This document shows positions 23,644 to 32,426 of a stretch of 64,000 bases of DNA, piece after piece. Source of the stretch: Actinocorallia herbida. Lineage in GTDB: Bacteria; Actinomycetota; Actinomycetes; Streptosporangiales; Streptosporangiaceae. Location: assembly GCF_003751225.1 (NCBI RefSeq), contig NZ_RJKE01000001.1, positions 2,356,001 through 2,420,000 of the forward strand, in the 5' to 3' direction. Under the pieces are notes generated by a model that saw nothing but the letters and a program-made list of their open reading frames with translations, searched no databases and was not told where the DNA came from. Numbering within the stretch: the stretch's first letter is position 1; the number at the start of each line of letters is the position of its first letter. Both the position numbers and the translations under genes were made by a program.

Positions 23644-25929
23644 GTGACCATGGGCAAGGGCGAGGGCGAGGAGCGGCTGTCGGTCAAGCCGCCCAAGACA
23701 TGGGCGGCGGGCGTGCCCGGGGTCGCGCACGCGCTGGAGTACGCACTCGGGCAGATGACGCCCGCCACGACCGCGCGCACCCTGCTGTCGCTCAACCAGG
23801 CGGGCGGGGTCGACTGCCCCGGCTGCGCCTGGCCCGAGGGGTCGCCGGACAAGCGGCACCTCAACGAGTACTGCGAGAACGGCGCCAAGCACATCGCCGA
23901 CGAGGCGACCCGGCGCCGGGTGACGCCCGAGTTCTTCCGCGAGCACGCGATCGCGGAGCTGGACGGGCGGTCCGACCAGTGGCTGAACCAGCAGGGCCGG
24001 ATCACCGAGCCGATGATCAAGCGGCCGGGCGACACCCACTACGCCCCGGTCTCCTGGGCGGAGGCCCTGGAACTCGTCGCGGCCGGGCTGCGCGGCCTGG
24101 ACTCCCCGGACGAGGCGCTCTTCTACACGTCGGGGCGGCTGAACAACGAGGCGGCGTTCCTCCTCCAGCTCTTCGCCCGCGCGTTCGGCACCAACAACCT
24201 GCCCGACTGCTCCAACATGTGCCACGAGTCCAGCGGCACCGCGCTCGGCCAGACCCTCGGCATCGGCAAGGGCAGCGTCAGCCTCGACGACATCCATCAG
24301 GCCGATCTCGTCTTCGTCGTCGGCCAGAACCCCGGCACCAACCACCCGCGGATGCTGTCGGCGCTGGAGGAGACCAAGCGGAACGGCGGCAGGGTCGTCG
24401 CGGTGAACCCGCTGCCCGAGGCGGGGCTGATGCGGTTCAAGCACCCGCAGAAGCCGCGCGGCGTCGTCGGCAGGGGCACGCCCATCGCCGACGAGTTCGT
24501 GCAGATCCGCGCGGGCGGCGACCTCGCCCTCTTCCAGGCGCTCAACCTGCTGCTGCTCGAAGCCGAGGACGCGGCCCCCGGCACGGTCCTCGACACCGGG
24601 TTCATCACCGAGCACACCTCGGGCTTCGCCGAGTTCGCCGAGGGCGTCCGGGGTCTGGCGTGGCCGGACATCCTGTCGGCCACCGGGCTCACCCGGGCGC
24701 AGATCGAGCGCGTCCACGCGATGGTGCTGGAGTCCCGGAGCGTCATCGTGTGCTGGGCCATGGGGATCACCCAGCACCGGCACGGCGTCCCGACCATCCG
24801 CGAGATGGTCAACTTCCTGCTGCTGCGCGGCAACCTCGGCCGTCCCGGCGCGGGCGTGTGCCCGGTGCGCGGGCACAGCAACGTGCAGGGCGACCGGACC
24901 ATGGGCATCAACGAGAAGCCCCCGAAGCCCTTCCTCGACGCCTTGGGCAAGGAGTTCGGGTTCACGCCCCCGGCCGAGCACGGGTACGACACCGTCGAGG
25001 CCATCCGCGCGATGCGGGACGGGAAGGCCAAGGTCTTCCTCGGCGTCGGCGGGAACTTCGTCCGGGCCACCCCCGACAGCGCCGTCACCGAGGCCGCGCT
25101 CCGCTCGTGCCGGCTGACCGTGCAGATCTCCACCAAGCTCAACCGCTCGCACACCGTCTGCGGCGACACCGCGCTCATCCTGCCGACCCTCGGCCGCAGC
25201 GACCGCGACGTCCAGGCGAGCGGCGTCCAGTTCTTCACCGTCGAGGACTCGATGAGCGAGGTGCACGCCTCCCGGGGCCGTCTCGCCCCGGCGTCGCCGC
25301 ACCTGCTCAGCGAGGTCGCCATCATCGGCCGCCTCGCCCGGCTGACCCTCGGCGACGACCTCGGCATCCCGTGGGCCGAGTTCGAGGCCGACTACGCCCT
25401 GATCCGCGACCGGATCTCCCGGGTCGTCCCCGGCTTCGCCGACTTCAACGCCCGCGTCGCCGTCCCCGGAGGCTTCCTCCTGCCGAACCCGGTCAACTCC
25501 CACGAATACCGGACGAGCACCGGCAAGGCCCTGTTCACCCGCAACGCCTTCGTGGACCTCCGCGCCCCCGAAGGCCACCTCATCCTCCAGACGCTGCGCT
25601 CCCACGACCAGTGGAACACCATCCCCTACACCGCGAACGACAGGTACCGGGGCATCAAGGGCAGTCGCCGGGTAGTCCTGGTCAGCCCCGAGGACCTCAC
25701 CTCCCTCGGCATCCCCGACGGCTCGGTCGTCGACCTTGTCGGCGTCTGGACCGACGGCGTCGAACGCCGCGCCCCCGGCTTCACCGTCGTCTCCTACCCG
25801 ACGGCCCCCGGCTCCGCCGCCGCCTACTACCCGGAGACCAACGTGCTGGTCCCTCTCGACAGCGTCGCCGAGGACAGCAACACCCCCACCTCCAAGGACG
25901 TCGTCGTCCGCCTCGAACCGGCGACCTGA
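23644..25929 (+). CDS. FdhF/YdeP-family molybdopterin oxidoreductase
   Basis: About 760 aa, cytosolic, without a twin-arginine signal. It has CPGCAWPE near residue 58, followed by the molybdopterin oxidoreductase core (residues 105-520; CHESSGTALGQTLG, VVGQNPGTNHPRM, RGHSNVQGDRTMG) and a C-terminal molydopterin dinucleotide-binding domain (about 620-755). The YdeP subfamily is formate-dehydrogenase-like with unproven substrate. GTG 23644 and ATG 23650 are both possible, with GAGAGG just upstream. It is regulated presumably by the divergent LysR through the box at 23551. Confidence 0.9.
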   Translation: MTMGKGEGEERLSVKPPKTWAAGVPGVAHALEYALGQMTPATTARTLLSLNQAGGVDCPGCAWPEGSPDKRHLNEYCENGAKHIADEATRRRVTPEFFREHAIAELDGRSDQWLNQQGRITEPMIKRPGDTHYAPVSWAEALELVAAGLRGLDSPDEALFYTSGRLNNEAAFLLQLFARAFGTNNLPDCSNMCHESSGTALGQTLGIGKGSVSLDDIHQADLVFVVGQNPGTNHPRMLSALEETKRNGGRVVAVNPLPEAGLMRFKHPQKPRGVVGRGTPIADEFVQIRAGGDLALFQALNLLLLEAEDAAPGTVLDTGFITEHTSGFAEFAEGVRGLAWPDILSATGLTRAQIERVHAMVLESRSVIVCWAMGITQHRHGVPTIREMVNFLLLRGNLGRPGAGVCPVRGHSNVQGDRTMGINEKPPKPFLDALGKEFGFTPPAEHGYDTVEAIRAMRDGKAKVFLGVGGNFVRATPDSAVTEAALRSCRLTVQISTKLNRSHTVCGDTALILPTLGRSDRDVQASGVQFFTVEDSMSEVHASRGRLAPASPHLLSEVAIIGRLARLTLGDDLGIPWAEFEADYALIRDRISRVVPGFADFNARVAVPGGFLLPNPVNSHEYRTSTGKALFTRNAFVDLRAPEGHLILQTLRSHDQWNTIPYTANDRYRGIKGSRRVVLVSPEDLTSLGIPDGSVVDLVGVWTDGVERRAPGFTVVSYPTAPGSAAAYYPETNVLVPLDSVAEDSNTPTSKDVVVRLEPAT

Positions 25930-26023
25930 CCGCCGGGCCGGAGTTCACGGCGCCGGCCGGGCCCTGGCGCCGCCGGTCCACGCGGGCGCGGCACTTCGTC
26001 GCCCTCCCCGGCGGCGGTGTGCG

Positions 26024-26066
26024 GACGCAGCCCCCGGCTCCGGGAGGGCCGGGGGCGGCGTGCGTC
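26024..26066 (+). terminator. Bidirectional terminator hairpin
   Basis: Outer stem GACGCA/TGCGTC and inner stem GCCCCCGGC/GCCGGGGGC with a 4-nt bulge form one long hairpin in the convergent gap between the FdhF/YdeP gene and the LysR gene at 26065. It reaches the LysR stop codon. Confidence 0.7.
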
Positions 26067-26982
26067 AGCGGAGGGGGACGGGCTGCGGGAAGAGGGTGCG
26101 GGCCGCGTCGGTGAAGGCTTCGACGAGCGGGGTCGCGCGGGCGGCGGGCCAGACCAGGGACCACTCGGTGGCGGGGGCGTCGTGGATCGGGACGAAGGCG
26201 ATGCCGGGGTGCGAGTAGTAGCGGACGACGTGGGCGTTGAGTGGGCAGACGATCCGGCCCGCGGCGACCTGGGCGAGGACCGCGTGGAACGTGGTCGCGC
26301 GGGGGCCTCGCGGGATCGGGCGGCCCCGGGGCGTCGCGGCGGGGAGCATGGACTCGAACCAGTAGGCGGGGACGTCGGGGCCCGGGTCGAGGGCGGAGCG
26401 GTCGGCGAGGTCCTCCAGGGAGGCCGACGGGTGGAGGGCCAAGGGGGAGTCCTCGGCGACGGCGAGGACGCGGCCTTCGGTGAAGAGGGGAGGCCCGACG
26501 GCCAAATCGGGCTCCCGGACCGGCAGCCACAGGAGCTGCACGTCGGTGTCCCCGGCGCGCAGCGGCGCGAACGGGTCGCTGAAGTGGAACTCGACGAACC
26601 GGACGTCGGCATCGGGATGCTTGTCCCGGAAGGCGGCGACGACGGGGGCGAGTTCGTGGCCGAGCGCGCCCATCACACCGAGCCTGAGGGTGCCCAGGAC
26701 ACCGCGGGCGGTGCTCTCGGCGCGGGCGAGGGCGGCGCGGATGAGGTCGTGGCCCTGCCGCAGGTCGTCGCGCAGGCGGGCGCCGATCACGGTGAGCCGG
26801 ACGCTCCGGCTGGTGCGCTCGAACAGCGGCGCGCCGACGCGGCGCTCCTGCTTGCCGATCGACTGGCTGACCCGGGCCTGGGAGAGGCGCAGCCGCTCGG
26901 CCGTCCTGCCGAAGTGCAGTTCCTCGGCGAGCACGAGGAAGATCTCGATGTCGCGCAGCTCGATGCCCGGTCCTCGATCCAT
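26065..26982 (-). CDS. LysR-family transcriptional regulator
   Basis: 305 aa. HTH at residues 10-70 (ELRDIEIFLVLAEELHF, AERLRLSQARVSQSIGKQERR) and a LysR effector domain (95-300). It is divergent from an ABC transporter pair 97 bp away, which it may control. No clear RBS precedes ATG 26982, and a perfect palindrome covers the start codon, so translation may be leaderless or autorepressed. Confidence 0.9.
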   Translation of the reverse strand: MDRGPGIELRDIEIFLVLAEELHFGRTAERLRLSQARVSQSIGKQERRVGAPLFERTSRSVRLTVIGARLRDDLRQGHDLIRAALARAESTARGVLGTLRLGVMGALGHELAPVVAAFRDKHPDADVRFVEFHFSDPFAPLRAGDTDVQLLWLPVREPDLAVGPPLFTEGRVLAVAEDSPLALHPSASLEDLADRSALDPGPDVPAYWFESMLPAATPRGRPIPRGPRATTFHAVLAQVAAGRIVCPLNAHVVRYYSHPGIAFVPIHDAPATEWSLVWPAARATPLVEAFTDAARTLFPQPVPLR

Positions 26983-26995
26983 AAGCCAAGCTTAT
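26981..26995 (-). promoter_or_regulatory. LysR T-N11-A palindrome over the LysR start codon
   Basis: ATAAGC-CAA-GCTTAT is a perfect 6-3-6 inverted repeat with T-N11-A geometry. It includes the first codon of the LysR gene and lies 85 bp before the TTG start of the ABC ATPase. Confidence 0.55.
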
Positions 26996-27079
26996 TGCGG
27001 CATGTCGGATCGGTCCTTGATGCCGGGGTGCGCAGCCGGGAGGCTCGAAGGGATCATCCGGCACCACGAAGGAGCGGCC

Positions 27080-27844
27080 TTGCACGCGGAAGAACCCGCG
27101 CTCCGGCTCACCGGCCTCACCAAGCGCTTCGGCGGCAAGACGGCCGTCGACGGCCTCGGCCTCGACGTCCCGCGCGGCGCCTTCCTCGGCCTGGTGGGCC
27201 AGAACGGCGCGGGCAAGACCACGACCCTGGCGATGGCGGTCGGCCTTCTGCGCCCCGACTCCGGAACCGCGCGGATCCTCGGTGCCGACGTCTGGGCGGA
27301 CCCGGCCGCGGCGAAGGCGCTCGTCGGGGTGCTGCCCGACGGCCTCGCCCTGCCCGAACGGCTGACCGGCCGCGAGGTCCTGACGTACCTGGGGTTGCTG
27401 CGCGGCCTCGACCGCAGAACCGTCGAGGAGCGCACGGCCGAACTGCTGCACGTCCTCGACCTGTCCGGGGCGGACCGCACCCTCGTGCTGGAGTACTCGA
27501 CGGGAATGCGCAAGAAGATCGGCCTGGCGACGGCCCTGCTGCACGCGCCGCGCCTCCTCGTGCTGGACGAGCCGTTCGAGGCGGTCGACCCGGTGTCCGC
27601 GGCGACGATCAAGACGATCCTGCGCGGCTTCGTCGCGGGCGGCGGCACCGTCGTGCTGTCCAGCCACGTGATGGCCCTCGTGGAGCAGCTGTGCGACCAC
27701 GCGGCGGTGCTGGACCGGGGCCGGATCGCCGCCGCCGGGACACTCGACGAGGTCCGGGCGGGCCTGAGTCTCGAAGACCGGTTCGTCCGGCTCGTTGCCG
27801 GAGAGGGCAAGGACGCGAGGGAGCTTTCGTGGCTGTCGCGCTGA
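27080..27844 (+). CDS. ABC transporter ATP-binding protein (CcmA/DrrA type)
   Basis: 254 aa exporter-type ATPase: Walker A GQNGAGKTTT near residue 43, signature YSTGMRKKI near 142, Walker B RLLVLDEPFEAVDP near 162, H-loop SSHVMALVEQL. TTG 27080 is chosen because AAGGAG lies five bases upstream and the protein then starts at the family N-terminus. A longer ATG start at 27003 would add an unsupported leader. It overlaps the permease gene by 16 bp, so the pair is one operon. The cargo is unknown. Confidence 0.88.
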   Translation: MHAEEPALRLTGLTKRFGGKTAVDGLGLDVPRGAFLGLVGQNGAGKTTTLAMAVGLLRPDSGTARILGADVWADPAAAKALVGVLPDGLALPERLTGREVLTYLGLLRGLDRRTVEERTAELLHVLDLSGADRTLVLEYSTGMRKKIGLATALLHAPRLLVLDEPFEAVDPVSAATIKTILRGFVAGGGTVVLSSHVMALVEQLCDHAAVLDRGRIAAAGTLDEVRAGLSLEDRFVRLVAGEGKDARELSWLSR

Positions 27845-29616
27845 CCATGGCCCGGATGCGGCTCGCCGTCCTTCGGCACGCCTCCGAGGGCGGGCAGGGC
27901 TCGCTGACGTCCACGGGAGTGTCGCTCGGCGCGCTCTGCGCGGCCGGGACGCTCTACCTCGCCGCGACCGCGCGGCCCGAGGCGCTCGCCGCGGCGTACG
28001 CGCTCTGGACGGCGGGCTGGACCCTCGGCCCGATGGCGATGGGCGGCGGCGACGAGACCCTGCGGCCCGAGCACTTCGCGCTGCTCGGCCTGCGCCGCCG
28101 GGCCCTCGCGACCGGCCTGCTCGCCGCGGCGTTCACCGGGTTCGCCCCGCTGATCAGCCTCGCCGCACTGCTCGGGCTCGTGGTCTCCGGCGCCCGCGAG
28201 GGGCCGGTCCCGGCGCTCGTCGCGGCGCCCGCGCTCGTGCTGCAGCTCGCCTCGTTCGTGCTGCTGTCGAAGGTCGCGACGGGCCTGCTCGGGCTCGCGC
28301 TGCGCACCAGGTGGGGCGCGCTCGCGGCGGGGCTGGCCAACGGCGCGCTGCTCGCCGGGCTCAGCCAGATCTGGGTGTTCCTCGCCTACTTCGGCGAACG
28401 CGGCGTCCCCGCCGTCGTCTGGTGGCTGCCGTCGGGGTGGGGGCTGCGCGCCGTGGAAGGAGACCCCCGCGCGCTCGCCGGCCTTGCGCTTCTCGACGTG
28501 CTTCTGCTGACGGTCTGGGCGGGCCTGCTCGCTCTGGGCACGGGCAGGCCGCGCAAGATGGGACGGCCGAGGCGGCCTCTCAAGGCGACGACCCCCACGG
28601 GGGCGGTCATCGCCAAGGAAGTGCGCACCTGGACCCGGGATCTCGCCCGGACCTACCACCTGGTGTTCGCCTTGTCGTTCGGCGTCTGCTTCGGCGCCTG
28701 CCCACTGCTCATCGGCTGGGAGGGGATGCTGCCTTACGCGGGACCGCTGTTCGTCATCATGGCGGCCTCTCTCACGTCCAACCTGTACGGGACGGACGGG
28801 ACCGCGCTGTGGCTGACGGTCATGACCCCCGGGGGCGGGGACGTCCGGGGACGCCAGGTGGCATGGCTGGCCGTCGTGGGGCCGGCGGCGGTGGCCGTCA
28901 CGGGCGTCACGACGTGGCTCGCCGGTGCCCCGTGGCCTTTTGTGCTCGCCGTGCTGCCCGCCCTGCTCGGCGGCGCCACCGGGCTCGTGCCCCTGCTCTC
29001 GGTCTACGGCCTCGTCCCGGGCACCGACCCGCACAGGCGCGGCGGCAACCCGCTGCGCCTCGGCGAGGACAACGGCGGCCTCACCGGGCTGGCCTACCTC
29101 ACGCTCGCGCTGGTCGCCCTCGCCGGTCTGCCCGCGGGGTTCGCGGCGCTGTCGTACGGCTGGGCCGGAGTACCGGTGGGCGTCGCGACCGGGGCCTTGT
29201 GCGCCGTCGTCCTCGGCCGCCTCGCCGCGCGGAGGCTCGCCGCGCGGGGGCCCGAACTGCTGCACGCGATGCGCACCGGCCGCCGCCCGAAGCCCGAGCG
29301 GGCGCGGACGTTCGCCGTGCTGCCCGCCCCGCGCCGGGCGCTCGTCTCGACGGGCTTCCTGCTCGGGATGATCGCGCTGTTCCCGCAGGGGATCGTCGCG
29401 GGGATCTTCGCGGCGCAGGGGATCGAGCGGCACACCTGGTTCCTCGCGACCTATCCGGACGCGGGCCTGCGCCTGCCCGTCGCGGGAGGGATGGCCGCGC
29501 TCGGCCTGGTCCTGCTGGGCTGCGCGGCCCTCGGAGTGCGCCGCCTCGCGGGGCGGGACATCAGCGGGCGGGCTCCCCGACGGGTTCGCCGAGGCCCAGA
29601 CGGGGCCGGGCCATGA
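27829..29616 (+). CDS. ABC exporter permease, large membrane protein
   Basis: 595 aa, about twelve hydrophobic segments spread from residue 20 to 575, with a basic loop near residues 240-260 (RPRKMGRPRRPLK). No specific family is recognised beyond ABC-2-like permeases, and the assignment rests on the coupled ATPase gene. GTG 27829 has AGGGAG five bases upstream and overlaps the ATPase 3' end. The last 18 codons overlap a minus-strand open segment with coding-like codon bias. No peptide or antibiotic genes adjoin it, so the substrate cannot be inferred. Confidence 0.82.
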   Translation: MAVALTMARMRLAVLRHASEGGQGSLTSTGVSLGALCAAGTLYLAATARPEALAAAYALWTAGWTLGPMAMGGGDETLRPEHFALLGLRRRALATGLLAAAFTGFAPLISLAALLGLVVSGAREGPVPALVAAPALVLQLASFVLLSKVATGLLGLALRTRWGALAAGLANGALLAGLSQIWVFLAYFGERGVPAVVWWLPSGWGLRAVEGDPRALAGLALLDVLLLTVWAGLLALGTGRPRKMGRPRRPLKATTPTGAVIAKEVRTWTRDLARTYHLVFALSFGVCFGACPLLIGWEGMLPYAGPLFVIMAASLTSNLYGTDGTALWLTVMTPGGGDVRGRQVAWLAVVGPAAVAVTGVTTWLAGAPWPFVLAVLPALLGGATGLVPLLSVYGLVPGTDPHRRGGNPLRLGEDNGGLTGLAYLTLALVALAGLPAGFAALSYGWAGVPVGVATGALCAVVLGRLAARRLAARGPELLHAMRTGRRPKPERARTFAVLPAPRRALVSTGFLLGMIALFPQGIVAGIFAAQGIERHTWFLATYPDAGLRLPVAGGMAALGLVLLGCAALGVRRLAGRDISGRAPRRVRRGPDGAGP

Positions 29617-29800
29617 GGACGAGCGCGCCTGCCGTCAGGATCGCGGAGACCGGCATCATCACGGCCATCGGCAGCGACTCGGGGACCTTGCCCAGCACCG
29701 AGACCAGCAGCGGCACGCCGACGACGGCGAGCGCCGCGAAGATCGCCCGCGAGGTCGAGACGGACAGGCCGCGGAGGCCGGAGGCCGGGACGGGGCCGCG
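29561..29800 (-). pseudogene. Possible remnant of a membrane-protein C-terminus
   Basis: The minus strand reads an uninterrupted 70-80 codon stretch with near-complete G/C third positions. It encodes two hydrophobic segments (IFAALAVVGVPLLVSVLG and LPMAVMMPVSAILTAGALVL) and a polar tail ending at a stop at 29561-29563. No good start or RBS is present, and upstream codon bias collapses near 29810. It looks like the 3' end of a transporter gene whose front part was lost, overlapping the ABC permease 3' end. It could be chance, since antisense frames of GC-rich genes mimic coding bias. Confidence 0.3.
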
Positions 29801-29878
29801 CCCCGAGGCGGCGGCCTCGGGGCGCGGATCGGAGGGTCGCGGAACCGGACGGCGCGGCCGTTCCCGTGACCGCGGCGG

Positions 29879-30175
29879 TCAGGACTGGACGGCGCGGGCG
29901 CAGGCCTCGGTGCCGGTCAGGGGCGAGAGGCCCGTGGCGGTCATCAGGCCCTCGCAGAGGGTCTGGGCGTACTCGGAGCCGACGGTTCCGGCGAGCGCGG
30001 CGGTGGTGGTGCAGACGAGCGACCGCACGGTGTTGGTGGCTCCCTGGGAGGAGAGGTAGGTCGTGCAGTCCTGCGAGGTCGCCGCGGCGGGCGCCCCGGT
30101 GATGCCGATCAGGCCGGCGGTGGCCAGCGCGGCGGTGGCCGCGCCGATCGCGAGGCGCCTCATCGAGCTGCGCAT
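29879..30175 (-). CDS. Small secreted hypothetical protein
   Basis: 98 aa. It has a basic N-terminus and hydrophobic core ending in GAPAAATS, a clear Sec signal peptide cleaved after about residue 32. The mature ~66-residue part contains four Cys (DCTTY, LVCTTT, TLCEGL, EACARA), likely forming two disulfides outside the cell. GGGAGA precedes the ATG. No family is recognised. Confidence 0.72.
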   Translation of the reverse strand: MRSSMRRLAIGAATAALATAGLIGITGAPAAATSQDCTTYLSSQGATNTVRSLVCTTTAALAGTVGSEYAQTLCEGLMTATGLSPLTGTEACARAVQS

Positions 30176-30437
30176 AGGGGTTTCTCCCTAGATCCGGAGT
30201 GGATAGGTGGCGTCACAAAGAGTGACTTGGGAGAAGTTTCCGGCATTGGCGACATGGCGGCATATGGCCTGCATGGCAAGGGTATTGTCACTGCCTGCAA
30301 TTGAATGATCGCTCAGTGCTGATAATTTTGGCCGATTCGTTCCGCACGAGCCGCCGGGCACTGGACGGACGACCGGAGGCCCCTGTCCGGAACCGTCCGG
30401 CGGGCGGGGGGTGGCCTTTCGAGGCCGGGCCGAAGGA

Positions 30438-31136
30438 CTAGAAGTCGGCGCGGTAGTCGGTGAGGGTGAGCGTGGGGATGCCGAGGTCGGCACGCCACCG
30501 CTGGGCCAGGGGCGGGGCGTCGGCGCCTTCGGCGAGGAGGTGCATCCAGCTGGAGATGAGGACGTCGAGGGCGAGGTCGCCGTCGCTGTCCCAGCCGCGG
30601 CGCATCCAGCGGCGGGCCAGCGCGTCGAGCTGGTTGAAGGCTAGAACGCCGCGGACGCGCCGGGTGTCCGGATCGAAGCGGCCGGCCTGGTCGAGGCCGG
30701 TGGCGATGTCGTCGATGACCTCCTCGAACCACTCGTCGACGAGGTCGCGCAGGTCCGGGTCGATCACGGCGGCGTCCAGGGCCGAGGTGATGTAGGGCTT
30801 GATCTCCGGCCAGCGGGCCGCGGAGTCGAGCAGCCAGTTGGCGATGCCCTCGCGGGAGCCGTCACGGACCGCGGTGACCAGCTCCTCCGAGCGCGAGGCG
30901 TAGCCGTCGGCGGTGCCCGCGCGGCGCAGGATCTCGTTCAGCTGCCCGATGAGGGCGCGCATGAGGTCACTGCGGGAGGCGAAATGGGCATAAAAGGTGA
31001 CCTTTGTGGTGCCGGCCGCGCTTGCGATGTCCTCGACGGTCGTCGCGGCGTAGCCCTTGTCGTCGAAGAGTTCCAGCGCCTTGGTGAGGAGACGGCGGCG
31101 CGTCATCTCCTTCTGGGCGGCGCGCAGATTGGCCAC
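30438..31136 (-). CDS. TetR-family regulator
   Basis: 232 aa. HTH at residues 10-60 (RRRLLTKALELFDDKGYAATTVEDIASAAGTTKVTFYAHFASR) and a ligand-binding domain to the end. It is divergent from a second TetR gene with 174 bp between them. There is no adjacent enzyme gene on its own strand. The target is unknown. It or its neighbour could bind the paired palindromes near 33339 and 39478, but nothing links them directly. Confidence 0.9.
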   Translation of the reverse strand: MANLRAAQKEMTRRRLLTKALELFDDKGYAATTVEDIASAAGTTKVTFYAHFASRSDLMRALIGQLNEILRRAGTADGYASRSEELVTAVRDGSREGIANWLLDSAARWPEIKPYITSALDAAVIDPDLRDLVDEWFEEVIDDIATGLDQAGRFDPDTRRVRGVLAFNQLDALARRWMRRGWDSDGDLALDVLISSWMHLLAEGADAPPLAQRWRADLGIPTLTLTDYRADF

Positions 31137-31310
31137 GTCAGCAGGCCTTCGCGTCCGGAAGCGGGCGCGGCGAAGGCAGGGCGGCCGGTCTCTTCGTCAT
31201 GCCACCACCCTAGCGACCCCGCACCGGTGGGCGGGTGCTCGAGCGCGTCGGCTGCGGCGCGGGGCCGAGACGGCCGCACAGGGGCATATTCGCCGCATTA
31301 GGATGCCGCC

Positions 31311-31955
31311 ATGTCCTCCCCGCACGCCGACGCGCGCCTGAGCCCCGCCGAACGCGCCGTCCGCCGCCGCCTCGCCGGACTGGAGGAGGCGGCCGCCGCC
31401 GACGTGCGGGCGCTGATGGACGCCGGCCTCGCGCTCATGGTCGAGCGGGGCGACGGGCGGGGCCCGCGCGTCGCCGACATCGTCGCCGCGGCAGGGTTGT
31501 CGAACGACGCCTTCTACCGGTACTTCTCCGGCAAGGAAGCCCTGGTCGAGGCGATCGTCGACCGGGGCGCGCGCACCCTGACGGCCTACGTGGCACGCCG
31601 CGTCGCCGCCGAGACCGACCCCGTCGAGGCGATCCGGGCGGGTGTGCTCGCCGTGCTCAAGCAGGTCTCGGACGCCGCCCTGGCCCGCCAGACCCGGGCC
31701 GTCCTCGGCAACTCCCTCAGCATGTCCCCGGGCAGCGTCCACGTCTCGGTCCGCCTCGTCGAGGACCTCGCCGACGTCTTCGCCGGGCCCCTCACCGCCC
31801 TGGCCTCCCCGGCCCCGGCGTCCGCCGCCCGTACCATCGCCTCGGCTACCGTAGGCACCCTCCACTATTACCTCTTCAAGGGCGACCTCCCCTCCACCCC
31901 CGAGACCGAAGCCCTCGTCTCCTTCCTCCTCACCGGCGCCACCCCCGCCACCTGA
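31311..31955 (+). CDS. TetR-family regulator
   Basis: 214 aa. HTH at residues 30-80 (ADIVAAAGLSNDAFYRYFSGKEALVEAI) after a 25-residue polar leader, then a C-terminal sensing domain. ATG 31311 gives the leader. It is transcribed away from the other TetR gene. Downstream are 470 bp without genes and then an SDR gene. Confidence 0.9.
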   Translation: MSSPHADARLSPAERAVRRRLAGLEEAAAADVRALMDAGLALMVERGDGRGPRVADIVAAAGLSNDAFYRYFSGKEALVEAIVDRGARTLTAYVARRVAAETDPVEAIRAGVLAVLKQVSDAALARQTRAVLGNSLSMSPGSVHVSVRLVEDLADVFAGPLTALASPAPASAARTIASATVGTLHYYLFKGDLPSTPETEALVSFLLTGATPAT

Positions 31956-32426
31956 CCCACCCCGGCACATCACCCCGACGTCCCCGTCCGTCGCGGTCCC
32001 GGCCCGCGTGCGGGCGCCGGTCGGCGTCACCCCGGGTGTCCACGTGCGCGGCGGGGCCCGCGCCGACCCGGGCCGACGCCCGGCGGCCGCCCGCACTCAC
32101 GGTCGGCGCGGGTGTCCGGCCCGGTCCGCCTGCCGGGCTGCCGGCGTGGCCGCCCCTGATCCTCGCCGTCGTCACGCGCCGTCCGCCTGGTCTGCGCTCC
32201 GGCCCTGATGTTCGTGCCCCGAGATGGGATGCCCGCCTGATTCGGAACGCGGCTTTGGCGCTGTTCGAGGGGGCGGTGGAAGGCCCGTCCGGCCTGCCCG
32301 GAGCGGCTCGGGAGGGGCGTCGTCGGCCATGCGGGGTGTGGGTGGGTGGCCCGTAGTGGTCGGGTGGGGGTGTGGTCGTCGGCCGGGGTGCCACGCTTGG
32401 TTTCTCGGGTGGGGGAGGGGGAGGGC
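31956..32426 (+). other. Interval without recognisable gene
   Basis: 471 bp of GC-rich sequence between a TetR and an SDR gene. Open frames exist on both strands but lack RBS, family motifs or consistent codon bias. Nothing specific is seen apart from purine-rich DNA before the SDR start. Confidence 0.5.

Noticed and set aside
23644-25929. Respiratory formate dehydrogenase complex
   Set aside because: No beta or gamma subunit genes, no twin-arginine signal; it is the stand-alone FdhF/YdeP type.
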